From assembly GCA_963799045.1 (NCBI GenBank), contig CAWCVN010000001.1, forward strand, positions 992,001 through 1,056,000: a stretch of DNA of 64,000 nucleotides. Direction: 5' to 3'. Below the pieces are notes generated by a model. That model was given only the letters and a program-made list of their open reading frames with translations. It was not told where the DNA came from and did no database searches. The position numbers and the translations under genes were made by a program. Shown in pieces: positions 17,287 to 25,847 of this stretch. Each line of letters starts with the position of its first letter. Positions within the stretch are counted from its first letter, which is position 1. The stretch is from DASRSS01 sp963799045 (GTDB lineage: Bacteria; Actinomycetota; Actinomycetes; Mycobacteriales; Jatrophihabitantaceae).

Positions 17287-18696
17287 CTACGTGCTGAGGG
17301 GCGCTGAATCGTCGGCGATCGCGAGCGCAACGCGCTCCAGGCTCGCCGCCCGGGAGGCCTTGACCAGCACGACGTCGCCCGGCGCAGCTCGCTCGCGCAG
17401 CAGCTCGACCGCCGCGTCGGCGTCGGGCACCCAGTGGCGATCGCCCTCCAGGGACCTTCCAGGCCGCGCCGCCGCACGATCGGCCGGGCCTGCTCTCCGA
17501 CGCGACGATCTGCGTGCACGCCCAGCCGAGCCGCGAGCCGGCCATCGCCTCGTGCTCGGCCGGGCCGGCCGGCCCAGCTCGGCCATCGGGCCGAGGACCG
17601 CGAACGAGCGACCGCGGCCGAACCCGGGCGGCCGGCGACCGCGGCGAGCGTCTCCAGAGCGGCCCGCATCGACTCGGGATTGGCGTTGTAGGCGTCGTTG
17701 AGGACCACCAGCCCGTCGTGCGCGCTCGGTCACCTCCATGCGCCACCGGCTGCGGCCGGGGCCGCGCTCAACGCCGCGGCGACCGTCGGCGAGCGCCATG
17801 CCGCACTCCAGCGCGACCGCGGCGGCGGCGAGCGCGTTGCCGACGTGGTGCGCGCCGACCAGGCGCAACGCGACCGCGGCCCGCCCGCCGCCGGCGCGAG
17901 CCGGTGAACGCGGCCTGCCCAGCTCGTCCAGTGCGACCGTCCTCGGCGCGCACGTCGGCGCCCGCAGCGGTGCCGAACGTGACCACCCGCGCGTTGGTGC
18001 GCTCGGCCATGGCGGCGACCAGCGGGTCGTCGGCGTTGAGCACCGCGACGCCGCCTCGGCGCCGGCAGCGCCTCGACCAGCTCGCCCTTGGCCCGGGCGA
18101 TCGCCTCGCGGGAGCCGAACTCGCCGAGGTGGGCGCTGCCCGACGTTGAGCACGACCCCGATCCGCGGCGGCGCGATCTCGGTGAGGTAGCGGATGTGCC
18201 CGATGCCGCGCGCGCTCTTCTCGAGCACGAGGAAGCGGGTGCTCGGCGTCGGCGCGCAGCACGGTGTAGGGGTGGCCGAGCTCGTTGTTGAACGAGCCGG
18301 GCGGCGCCACGGTCGGGCCGAGGCGGCGCAGCAGGGTGGGCCAGGAGGTCCTTCGTGGAGGTCTTGCCCGACGAGCCGGTCATGCCGACGACGGTCGGCC
18401 GGTGAGGCGGCGGGCGACCACGCCGGCGAGCGCGCGCGAGCGCGCGCGGGGCCGTCGGCGCACGACGATCGCGGCGTCCGGGCACGGCCGGGTGACGATG
18501 CGCGGCGACGGCACCGGCGTCGATGGCCGCGGCGACGTAGTCGTGGCCGTCGACGTGCTCGCCGGCGAAGGCGAGGAACAGCCCGCCGGCGCACGATCTT
18601 GCGCGAGTCGAACTCGACCGGCCGGTGACCATGGCCGCCGGGTCCGCGTCGCGCAGCTGTCCCGCCGATGACGTCGGCGACCTCTGCGAGGGTCAT
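17287..18696 (-). CDS. murF: UDP-MurNAc-tripeptide--D-Ala-D-Ala ligase MurF (frame heavily interrupted)
   Basis: Adds D-Ala-D-Ala to complete the UDP-MurNAc-pentapeptide. It starts at the ATG at 18696 (MTLAEVADVIGG). VEFDSRKIV, AGGLFLAFAGEHVDGHDYVA, the ATP loop VVGMTGSSGKTSTKDLL, VLNDAYNANPESMRAAL and the C-terminal DVVLVKASRAASLERVAL all appear, but spread over three frames. There are roughly ten or more shifts in 1.4 kb, the densest in the window. The intact length of about 470 residues is normal. I treat this as poor base accuracy in this stretch. Confidence 0.85.
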   Translation of the reverse strand: MTLAEVADVIGGTAARRGPGGHGHRPVEFDSRKIVRRRAVPRLRRRARRRPRLRRRGHRRRCRRRASSPGRARTPRSSCADGPARARARSPAWSPAASPADRRRHDRLVGQDLHEGPPGPPCCAASARPWRRPARSTTSSATPTPCCAPTPSTRFLVLEKSARGIGHIRYLTEIAPPRIGVVLNVGQRPPRRVRLPRGDRPGQGRAGRGAAGAEAASRCSTPTTRWSPPWPSAPTRGWSRSAPLRAPTCAPRTVALDELGRPRSPARAGGGRAAVALRLVGAHHVGNALAAAAVALECGMALADGRRGVERGPGRSRWRMEVTERARRAGGPQRRLQRQSRVDAGRSGDARRGRRPPGFGRGRSFAVLGPMAELGRPARPSTRRWPARGSAGRARRSSRRRAGPADRAAARPGRSLEGDRHWVPDADAAVELLRERAAPGDVVLVKASRAASLERVALAIADDSAPLST

Positions 18697-20251
18697 CGCG
18701 ATCACCGGCCCCGCCGGCTGCTCGTGGCCGCGCAGCACCTCGCGGTCGTCGAACGGGTGCACGACGCCGGCGATCTCCTGGCCGGTCTCGTGGCCCTTGC
18801 CGGCGACCAGAACGGTGTCGCCGGGCCGCGCCGTCGGCGACGGCGGCGGCGATCGCTGCCGCGCGCCCGCCGACCTCGATCACCTCGCCGCGCTCGCCGT
18901 GCGGAACGGCGAGCGCGCCGTCGAGCATCGCCTGCCGGATCGCCGCCGGGTCCTCGCTGCGCGGGTTGTCGTCGGTGACGACGAGCAGGTCGGCGTCGCG
19001 GGCGGCGATCTCGCCCATGTGCGGGCGCTTGCCCCGATCGCGATCGCCGCCGCAGCCGAGCACGATGATCAGCCGTCCCTCGGTGAGCGGGCGCAGCGCG
19101 CGCAACGCGCCGTCGACCGCCGCGGGCTTGTGGCTGTAGTCGACGACGGCGAGGAACGGCTGGCCGGCCTCGATCGCGCTCCATGCGGCCGGGCACCGTG
19201 GCGGCGGCGACCGCGCGCGGCGAGGTCACCGGCGCGCGATGCCGTCCTCGTGCAGCATCGCCAGCGCCAGCAGGGCGTTGGCGACGTTGTAGCGGCCGGG
19301 GATCGCGCAGCCGGTCGCGAACTCGATGCCCGGCCCGAGCACGCGGAACGCTGGTGCTGCCGTCGCGCGGGCTCGCACATCGCTCGGCCCGCCAGTCGCG
19401 GACGGGTCGCCGCTGCGTGGCGACGGTGACGGCATCGGGCACCGGCTCGGCCAGCCATCCGCCGCCCCCACTCGTCGTCGACACGACGACCGCGCCGGCG
19501 CGGCCGGCCGTCGAACAGCCTTGCCTTCGCGGCGAAGTAGTCCTCCATGTCGGCGTGGAAGTCGAGGTGGTCCTCGGAGAGGTTGGTGAAGGCGCCGACG
19601 GCGAACTCGATGCCGTCGGCCCGGCCCATGGCCAGCGCGTGGCTGGACACCTCCATCGCGACGTCGGTCACGCCCCGCTCGGCGCATCACCGCGAGCAGC
19701 GCCTGCACCTCCGGCGCCTCGGGGGTCGTGAAGCCGGTCTTGATCTCCTCGTCGCCGACCAGCGTCGCGACGGTGCCGATCAGCCCGGGCACCCGGCCGG
19801 CGGCGAGCAGCCCGGCGCGGATGCAGGAACGTGGTCGTGGTCTTGCCGCTCGTGCCGGTGACACCGAGCACGGTCATCGCCGGGCTCGGCCGGTCCGTAG
19901 ACGGCCGCGGACACGCGCCGAGCACGGCCACGCACGTCGGGGACGACCAGCGCCGGCACGCGGCCGGCAACGAGTGCGGCCGCCGGCGGCGTCGGTGAGC
20001 ACGGCCACCGCGCCGGCGGCGAGCGCCTGCGCGGCGAACGCGCGCCGTGGCCGGAGCGGCCGGGCAGCGCCGGCGAACAGGTCGCCGGGGCGGACGAACG
20101 CCGCTGCCCGCGGTGATGCCGGTGACCGCGACGTCGCGCGCCGCGTACGCGCGCCGCCGGGACCGGCCGTCGGCCGACAGCCGGGACAGCGCCACGCGGC
20201 CGCGCCCGCGCCGGGCCGGGGCACTCCGGAGACGGACGGAGCAGCGACCAC
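18693..20251 (-). CDS. murE: UDP-MurNAc-L-Ala-D-Glu--meso-DAP ligase MurE (frame heavily interrupted)
   Basis: Adds the third residue of the stem peptide. The GTG at 20251 lies just after the ftsI stop and begins VAAPSVSGVPRPGAG. VRPGDLFA, the ATP loop VLGVTGTSGKTTTT, a region with SEDHLDFHADMEDYFAAK, MEVSSHALAMGR, a DNPRSEDPAAIRQAML motif and the end HPFDDREVL are recognisable in alternating frames. DNPR is the signature for meso-diaminopimelate as substrate. The exact stop is uncertain because of the shifts: TGA at 18693 (ATGA with murF) or at 18702. Confidence 0.85.
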
Positions 20252-20252
20252 G

Positions 20253-22307
20253 TCAGCAGACGTTAGTGGGTGAGTACCGGCGGTTGACGCCGTTGCACAC
20301 CTCCAGCGGCACGTGCTTCGACAGTCGACGCCGGTCGGCGGGATCTGCGCGTGCTGCAGCTCGTAGCTGGCGATCTCGTTGAACAGCGGCGCCGCGACGT
20401 CGCCGCCCTCGACGCCGTGCGCCGGGTTGTCGACCATGATCGCGACGACGAACTGCGGGTCGTCGGCCGGCGCGATGCCGGCGAAGGTGTCCCAGTTCAT
20501 CCAGCTCGAGTACGCGCCGCCGTGCTTCGGGTCGGGCTGCTGGGCGGTGCCGGTCTTGCCGGCGATGCGTAGCCGGGGATGGCCGCCTTCGTGCCGGTGC
20601 CGCCGGGCAGCGTCACCGACTCGAGCATCGTGCGCACCGTCTCGGCCGTCTGCGGGGTGACCACCCGCACGCCGGCGGGCTGCTGCGGCGTGGTCACCGT
20701 GCCGTCCGGTGCGGTCGTCGAGGCTGATGATGCGCGGCGGGATCCGCACGCCGTCGTTGGCGATGGTCTGGTAGATCGAGGCGAGCTGCAGCACGGTCAT
20801 GCTCTCGCCCTGGCCGAACGGCAGGTTGGCGAAGGTCGAGGCCGACCAGTCCTTCATCGGCGGCAGGTAGCCCGCGCTCTCGCCGGGCAGCTCGATTCCG
20901 GTCTTCTTGCCGACGCCGAACAGCTTCTCGTAGCGGTCCCACACCGTCGGCCCGAGCCGCTGCGCGATCTTGAGCGTGCCGACGTTCGACGACTCGGCGA
21001 GGATGCCGGTGGCGGTGAACTTCTCGGTCGGGTGCCACCATGCGTCGCTGATCGTCACGCCGCCCATGTGGATGCTGCTCGGCACGGAGATCACCGTCTG
21101 CGGCTTGATCTTGCGCTCCTGCATCGCCGCGGCGAAGGTGATCGCCTTCTGCACCGATCCGGGCTCGAAGGCCGACATGACCGGCGGGTCGATCGGGCTG
21201 TTCGGGTCGATCGTGTTCGGATTCGCCGCGTCGAACGTGCCCGACGCCGCGAGCGCGAGCACCTGGCCGGTGTGCGCGTCAAGGACGGCCAGTTCCCCGT
21301 CCTTGGCTCCGGACTCCGGCACCACCTGGTCCAGGTAGTGCTGGGCCATGAACTGCAGGCTCTGGTCGATGGTCAGCCTGATGGTGCTGCCGTTGCGCGC
21401 CGGGTCAGTGACGGTGCGGCTGCTCGGGTTGACGTTGCCGACGTTGTCGATGCTGTAGGTCAGGCTGCCGTCGTGGCCGGCGAGCATGAGTTGAACTCGG
21501 CCTCGATCCCGGCGGCGCCGGACCCGTCGGAGTGCACGGTGCCGATGATGTTCGCCGCGGTCGTCCGCCCGGGATACTGCCGCTGGGTCGTGGCCTGCTC
21601 GTATATCCCGGTCAGCTGCAGGTCGGCGACCTTCTGCGCGTTCAGCGGTGAGACGGCACTGGCCAGCTTGGCGTACTGGCCCGGCGCACCGAGCGCGGTC
21701 GTGATGTCGGCGACGGACTGGCCGATCAGCGGAGACAGCTTGGCCGCATAGTCCGCGCGGCTGCCGGCGGGGATCTGCTGCGGGTCGGCGGTGATGTCCT
21801 GCGCCGCCGAGGTGTAGGCGAGCACGGTGCCGTTTCGGTCGACGATCGACCCGCGCAGTGCGTGGATCGCGACGGTCTCGACCCGCTGCGCCGCGGCGGC
21901 GTTGGCGTACTTGCCGTGGTCGAGGCCTTGCAGCTGCACCAGCCGGCCGCCGATGACCAGCAGCAGGGTGCACACGGCGGCGAAGCCGTAGCGCAGCCGC
22001 CCGTTGAGCGAGCCCAATCGCAGCGTGCGCGGGCTGCGCCGCGGCCGTGCGGGACGGCGGGCCGCCGGAGGCGCCGGGCGGGCCGCACGCGCGGGGGCGG
22101 CCGAGCGCGGGGCGGCCGAGCGCGGGGCGCCGAGCGCGGGGCAGCCGAGCGCGGGGCAGCCGAGCGCGGGGCAGCCGAGCGCGGGGCAGCCGAGCGCGGG
22201 GCAGCCGAGCGCGGGGCAGCCGGCCGCGGCCCGGTGCGCCGCGGCGGAGGCGGCGGGACGTGCCGGGCGGGCCGGCGGTGGCGCGGATCGTCCGGCGGCC
22301 GGTTCAT
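20253..22307 (-). CDS. ftsI: Septal transpeptidase FtsI / PBP3 (frame interrupted)
   Basis: A class B penicillin-binding protein that cross-links septal peptidoglycan. The cytoplasmic tail (about 1-100) is Pro/Arg/Ala-rich with AAPRS repeats. The membrane helix is at about FAAVCTLLLVIGGRLVQLQ. The dimerisation domain begins RGSIVDRNGTVLAYTSAAQ. The transpeptidase motifs are SVQK (in FEPGSVQKAI), SSN and KTGTAQQ. Shifts occur in the repeat (about 22121-22134) and near 21480, 20705, 20575 and 20330. The last frame ends VCNGVNRRYSPTNVC with a TGA at 20253. The ATG at 22307 overlaps the ftsL stop (ATGA). Confidence 0.92.
22106..22224 (-). repeat. 15-bp tandem repeat in the FtsI cytoplasmic tail, with one 14-bp unit
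   Basis: Eight units of the form CGCGGGGCAGCCGAG (plus strand) run from 22106 to 22224. The first has GG in place of CA. The second (22121-22134) is 14 bp, with one base missing. The next five are identical (22135-22209) and the last diverges. On the coding strand a unit reads as the pentapeptide AAPRS in the FtsI frame. The 14-bp unit shifts that frame. Confidence 0.85.
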
Positions 22308-22906
22308 CGGGTGCCTCCCGGAAGGGTCGTGGTGGCAGACGGCTGCGGACTGCTGGGTGCACCGCCTGGGGTGGCCGGGTGGTGTGCCGCCTTCGAGTTG
22401 GTTGCCGAGCTGGTGGACTTCGTGGTCGACGCCGTCTTCGAGCCCGCTCTCGAGGCGGTCTTCGACGCCGTTGTCGAGGCGCTCTTCGAGGAGGCGGCGA
22501 CCTTGGTCGTCGCACTCGTGTGCGGGTGGGGGTGCCGGTGCGGGTGCGGTGTCTGCGTCGGCGCGGCCGGCGGGGCGCTCGCGGCGGCCGGGCTGCCCAG
22601 CACCTTGACGCTGCCGTCCGCGCCGATCTCGAGGAACGCCGGGTTGGCCGCCGGGACCATGCCGAGCTGGCCGGCGACCTTGGCCAGGTTGTTCGGCGCC
22701 TGGCTCGCCGCGATCTCGTTGCGCAGCTGCTCGAGCTGAGCCGAAACCCCGGTGTCCCTCGCGGCGAGGTCGTGGCGACGCAGCTCGTTGGCGGCCGAGG
22801 CGGTGTTCAACGCCAGCAACGCGGCCAGGCCACCGACGACGAGGCCGACGAGCAGCAGGGCGAACGGCACGCGGGGGGCGTGCTTCGGAGCGGGACGGCT
22901 CATCAT
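22304..22906 (-). CDS. ftsL: Cell division protein FtsL-like
   Basis: A small bitopic divisome protein lying between rsmH and ftsI, as in other actinobacteria. A basic N-terminus (MMSRPAPKHAPRVP) leads into a membrane helix (FALLLVGLVVGGLAALLALN, about 15-34). A short coiled coil follows (ANELRRHDLAARDTGVSAQLEQL onward) and the FtsL-type motif LAKVAGQLGMVPAANPAFLE. The tail, about 100 residues rich in Ser/Thr/Lys/Ala/His, is longer than usual. It is 200 residues. ATGA overlaps join it to rsmH and ftsI at its two ends. Identification rests on position and topology as much as on sequence. Confidence 0.88.
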   Translation of the reverse strand: MMSRPAPKHAPRVPFALLLVGLVVGGLAALLALNTASAANELRRHDLAARDTGVSAQLEQLRNEIAASQAPNNLAKVAGQLGMVPAANPAFLEIGADGSVKVLGSPAAASAPPAAPTQTPHPHRHPHPHTSATTKVAASSKSASTTASKTASRAGSKTASTTKSTSSATNSKAAHHPATPGGAPSSPQPSATTTLPGGTR

Positions 22907-23880
22907 GCGGATTTCCTGATGCGCTCGGCAGCGCGCAGGCGTACCGACGCCGCCCGCGGGTTGGCGGCGATTTCGGCCGCATCCGCCTGCTCGCCGCCAC
23001 GCACCAGCAGCCGCAGCTGCGGGCTGCGGTCGGCCAGCTGGACCGGGAGGTCGATGGGCGTGTCGTCGGTCGCCAACGCGGCGAGCGCCTTTTTCACGAT
23101 GCGGTCCTCCAGCGACTGATACGACAGCACGACCACGCGTCCGCCGACCTCGAGCGCCGCGAGGGCGGCCGGGACGGCGCGGCGCAGGGCGTCCAGTTCG
23201 GCGTTGACCTCGATGCGCAAGGCCTGAAAGGTGCGCTTGGCCGGGTGTCCGCCGTGCCGCCGGGTGGCAGCCGGGATGGCGGCGCGGACCAGCTCGGCCA
23301 GCTGGGCGGTCGACTCGATCGCCGCGTCCCGCCGGGCTCGGTCGATGGCGCGGGCGATCCGCACCGCGAAGTGCTCCTCGCCGTACGCGCGAAGCACGCG
23401 GGCGAGCTCGGGCACCGGGTAGGTGTTCACCACTTCGGCCGCGGTGATGCCGCCGGTGCGGTCCATGCGCATGTCCAGCGGCGCGTCGTGGGAGTACGCG
23501 AAGCCCCGCTCGCTGACGTCGAGCTGCAGCGACGAGACCCCGAGGTCGAACAGCACGCCATCGGCGCCGTCCAGGCCGAGCGAGGCGAGCACGTCGGGCA
23601 TCGCGTCGTAGACCGCGTGTACCAGATGGATCCGATCGGCGAACGGCGCGAGCCGGTCGCGGCTGCGCGCAAGCGCGTCCGGGTCGCGATCCAGCCCGAC
23701 GAGGGTCAGCTGAGGGTGCGCGCGCAGCAGCGCCTCGGCGTGGCCGCCGAGGCCGAGCGTCGCGTCGACGGCCACCGCGGGCCTGTCGGCCAGCGACGGC
23801 GCGAGCAGGGCGAGTACGCGATCGAGCAACACAGGGACGTGCGCGGCCGACGACAGGGTCAGCGGGTCGCGTTCGTCCAT
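22903..23880 (-). CDS. rsmH: 16S rRNA m4C1402 methyltransferase RsmH
   Basis: The SAM-dependent N4-methyltransferase of C1402 in 16S rRNA (MraW). HVPVLLDRVLALL opens the domain and the SAM-binding motif is DATLGLGGHAEALL (about 38-51). LFDLGVSSLQLD and GGRVVVLSYQSLEDRIVKKA are family signatures. The length is 325. The ATG at 23880 is 247 nt downstream of the mraZ stop; that gap holds no convincing gene. Its stop overlaps ftsL (ATGA). Confidence 0.96.
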   Translation of the reverse strand: MDERDPLTLSSAAHVPVLLDRVLALLAPSLADRPAVAVDATLGLGGHAEALLRAHPQLTLVGLDRDPDALARSRDRLAPFADRIHLVHAVYDAMPDVLASLGLDGADGVLFDLGVSSLQLDVSERGFAYSHDAPLDMRMDRTGGITAAEVVNTYPVPELARVLRAYGEEHFAVRIARAIDRARRDAAIESTAQLAELVRAAIPAATRRHGGHPAKRTFQALRIEVNAELDALRRAVPAALAALEVGGRVVVLSYQSLEDRIVKKALAALATDDTPIDLPVQLADRSPQLRLLVRGGEQADAAEIAANPRAASVRLRAAERIRKSA

Positions 23881-24127
23881 CGAGGGAATCCTCTGCTCGG
23901 GCGGTGATGAGGGGTAGGGGAACCGAGGTGGGGATCAGTGGGGTGCGTGGGCACGGAGGTCGTGGACGTCGCTCGGGTCGGGTCCCCGCCCGTCCCACCC
24001 CGGCCGGCCGCGGGTCGTGGCCGGCCGGGGCCTGGGAGGAGTTCCGCCTGGCGCCGGGGAAGGTGCGTCAGGAGGCGGACGGGAGGAGGCCGAAGCCGAG
24101 CGCCGTGGCGAGCGATTCGCCGGGCGC

Positions 24128-24562
24128 CTAGAACAGGCCGGGCAGCACCTCCTCGGCGATCTCGGCGAAGGCCTGGTCGGCACGCTCGGACCACTCGTGC
24201 CAGGCCGGCGCATCCCAGATCTCGAGCCGGTTGTTCGCGCCGATGACCACGCAGTCCTTCGACAGGCCGGCGTAGTCACGCAGCAGCGGCGGGATCGTGA
24301 TCCGTCCCTGGCCGTCCGGCGTCTCGTTCGAGGCGCTGGCGAACAGGGTGCGCCCGTAGTGGCGCACCCGGGCATCGGTGATGGGCCCGTTCGCCAGGCC
24401 CTGCGTGAAGGTGGCGAACTGCGCTGCGGGGAACACGTACAGGCAGCGCTCCTGGCCTTTGCAGATCACCAGTCCTCCTTCCAGGTCCGGGCGGAACTTC
24501 GCCGGCAGGGCGAGGCGTCCCTTGTCGTCCAGGCGCGGGGAGTAGGTGCCGAGAAACAACAT
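24128..24562 (-). CDS. mraZ: Transcriptional regulator MraZ
   Basis: An AbrB-like DNA-binding protein that represses the dcw operon by binding direct repeats in front of its own gene. Two half-domains are visible, each with its DxxxR core: DDKGRLALPAKFR and DGQGRITIPPLLR. The start MLFLGTYSPRLDDKGR at 24562 has GGAGAGG 8 nt upstream. The in-frame GTG nine bases earlier overlaps that SD and is unlikely. The length is 144. It is first in the cluster, behind the boxes at 24622-24646. Confidence 0.95.
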   Translation of the reverse strand: MLFLGTYSPRLDDKGRLALPAKFRPDLEGGLVICKGQERCLYVFPAAQFATFTQGLANGPITDARVRHYGRTLFASASNETPDGQGRITIPPLLRDYAGLSKDCVVIGANNRLEIWDAPAWHEWSERADQAFAEIAEEVLPGLF

Positions 24563-24621
24563 CAGCGCCACCTCTCCGCCGCGGCGCGCCCGGTGACTTG
24601 GGCCCGCTTCTCACTCCCTGC

Positions 24622-24662
24622 CCCACCTTCCCCCACTGTAACCCACTTATCGCCACCGTCAA
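24622..24662 (-). promoter_or_regulatory. dcw promoter with phased MraZ boxes
   Basis: Three GTGGG boxes on the minus strand (24646-24642, 24636-24632, 24626-24622) are spaced exactly 10 bp apart, with a degenerate GTGGC one further period upstream (24656-24652). MraZ is known to bind such TGGG-type direct repeats with 5-nt spacers. They overlap a promoter: -35 TTGACG (24662-24657), 16-nt spacer, -10 TACAGT (24640-24635). Binding would therefore block RNA polymerase, giving autorepression of the cluster. Confidence 0.8.
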
Positions 24663-24786
24663 CCACACCGCGCCGCGACGCGCCCACCCACCTCCCCGCG
24701 GGTCATCAAGATCGGAACTGTCCGGCCCCTCGACGCGTCAGGAATACTCGTGACGTGCCTGTCGCACGCCGCGGACAGGACAGCCG

Positions 24787-25845
24787 GTGAAGCTCGAAGA
24801 GGCGGTACGCGTGGACGACCTTGCAAGCGCTCGTAGCTCGATGCGGAACCGCGGCATGCACGCCGCGCCCGTGAGCGCTCCCCCGCACGCCTCGGTGCCC
24901 ACGATTCGGGAGGCCAGCGCCCGGATCGCCGGGAACATCGCCCGGGTGGTGGAGGGCAAGCCGGGAGAGATCCGGCTGGGTTTGACCGTCCTGCTCGCCG
25001 AGGGCCACCTGCTCGTCGAGGACGTCCCCGGCGTCGGCAAGACCACCTTCGCCAAGGCGCTGGCCCGATCGATCGACTGCTCGGTACGCCGGATCCAGTT
25101 CACGCCAGACCTGCTGCCCAGCGACGTCACCGGCGTGAGCGTGTACAACGCCGAGGAGCGCGACTTCGAGTTCAAGCCGGGGCCGGTGTTCGCCAACATC
25201 GTCGTCGGTGACGAGATCAACCGCGCCTCACCGAAGACGCAATCGGCACTGCTGGAGTGCATGGAAGAGCGTCAGGTAACCGTCGACGGGGTCACCTACG
25301 GGCTCGAGTCGCCGTTCATGGTGCTGGCGACGCAGAACCCACTCGACATGGAGGGCACCTATCCCCTGCCGGAGGCGCAGCGCGACCGGTTCACCGCCCG
25401 CATCTCGATGGGGTATCCCGACCGCCAGGCCGAGATCGCGATGCTCGACGAGCACGCCTCGACCGACCCGCTCGATGTGCTGAACCCGGTCGCCGACGCC
25501 GCCGAGGTTCGCACGTTGATCGCCGGAGTCCGCAGAGTGCACGTGGCCGACGCGCTGAAAGGCTACGCCGTCGACCTGGCCACCGCGACCCGCCGCTCCC
25601 CGGACGTGCGCCTCGGCGCCTCGCCACGGGCGGCCCTGCACCTGCTGCGGTCCGCGAAGGCGTGGGCGGCGATCGAGGGGCGCGAGTACGTCATCCCAGA
25701 CGACCTGCAGCTGCTGCTCGCACCGGTGCTGGCGCACCGGCTGCTCATCACGACGGAGGCCCACGTCGCCGGCCGCACCGCCGCGGACGTGCTCGCCAAG
25801 ATCGCCTCCAGCACGCCCATCCCCGACAGCCCCGGAGCCCGCTGA
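24787..25845 (+). CDS. MoxR-family AAA+ ATPase
   Basis: A chaperone-like AAA+ ATPase; MoxR proteins act with a DUF58 protein encoded alongside. Walker A is EDVPGVGKTTFAKAL (about 80-94) and Walker B is NIVVGDEINRA. The sensor region is MVLATQNPLDMEGTYPLPEA. The length is 352. The start is uncertain: GTG 24787 is the first, but a GTG at about 24811 or the ATG at 24841 would also give the full domain. It is transcribed away from mraZ, 224 nt from it, and is followed by the DUF58 gene after 2 nt. Confidence 0.9.
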   Translation: MKLEEAVRVDDLASARSSMRNRGMHAAPVSAPPHASVPTIREASARIAGNIARVVEGKPGEIRLGLTVLLAEGHLLVEDVPGVGKTTFAKALARSIDCSVRRIQFTPDLLPSDVTGVSVYNAEERDFEFKPGPVFANIVVGDEINRASPKTQSALLECMEERQVTVDGVTYGLESPFMVLATQNPLDMEGTYPLPEAQRDRFTARISMGYPDRQAEIAMLDEHASTDPLDVLNPVADAAEVRTLIAGVRRVHVADALKGYAVDLATATRRSPDVRLGASPRAALHLLRSAKAWAAIEGREYVIPDDLQLLLAPVLAHRLLITTEAHVAGRTAADVLAKIASSTPIPDSPGAR

Positions 25846-25847
25846 CC

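Noticed and set aside
17287..20251. murE and murF as pseudogenes
   Set aside because: All diagnostic motifs are present in order and only the frame alternates; these are single essential genes, so errors are more likely.
23904..24131. 75-codon plus-strand frame in the mraZ-rsmH gap
   Set aside because: Gly/Arg-rich, no SD, no similarity to anything recognised.
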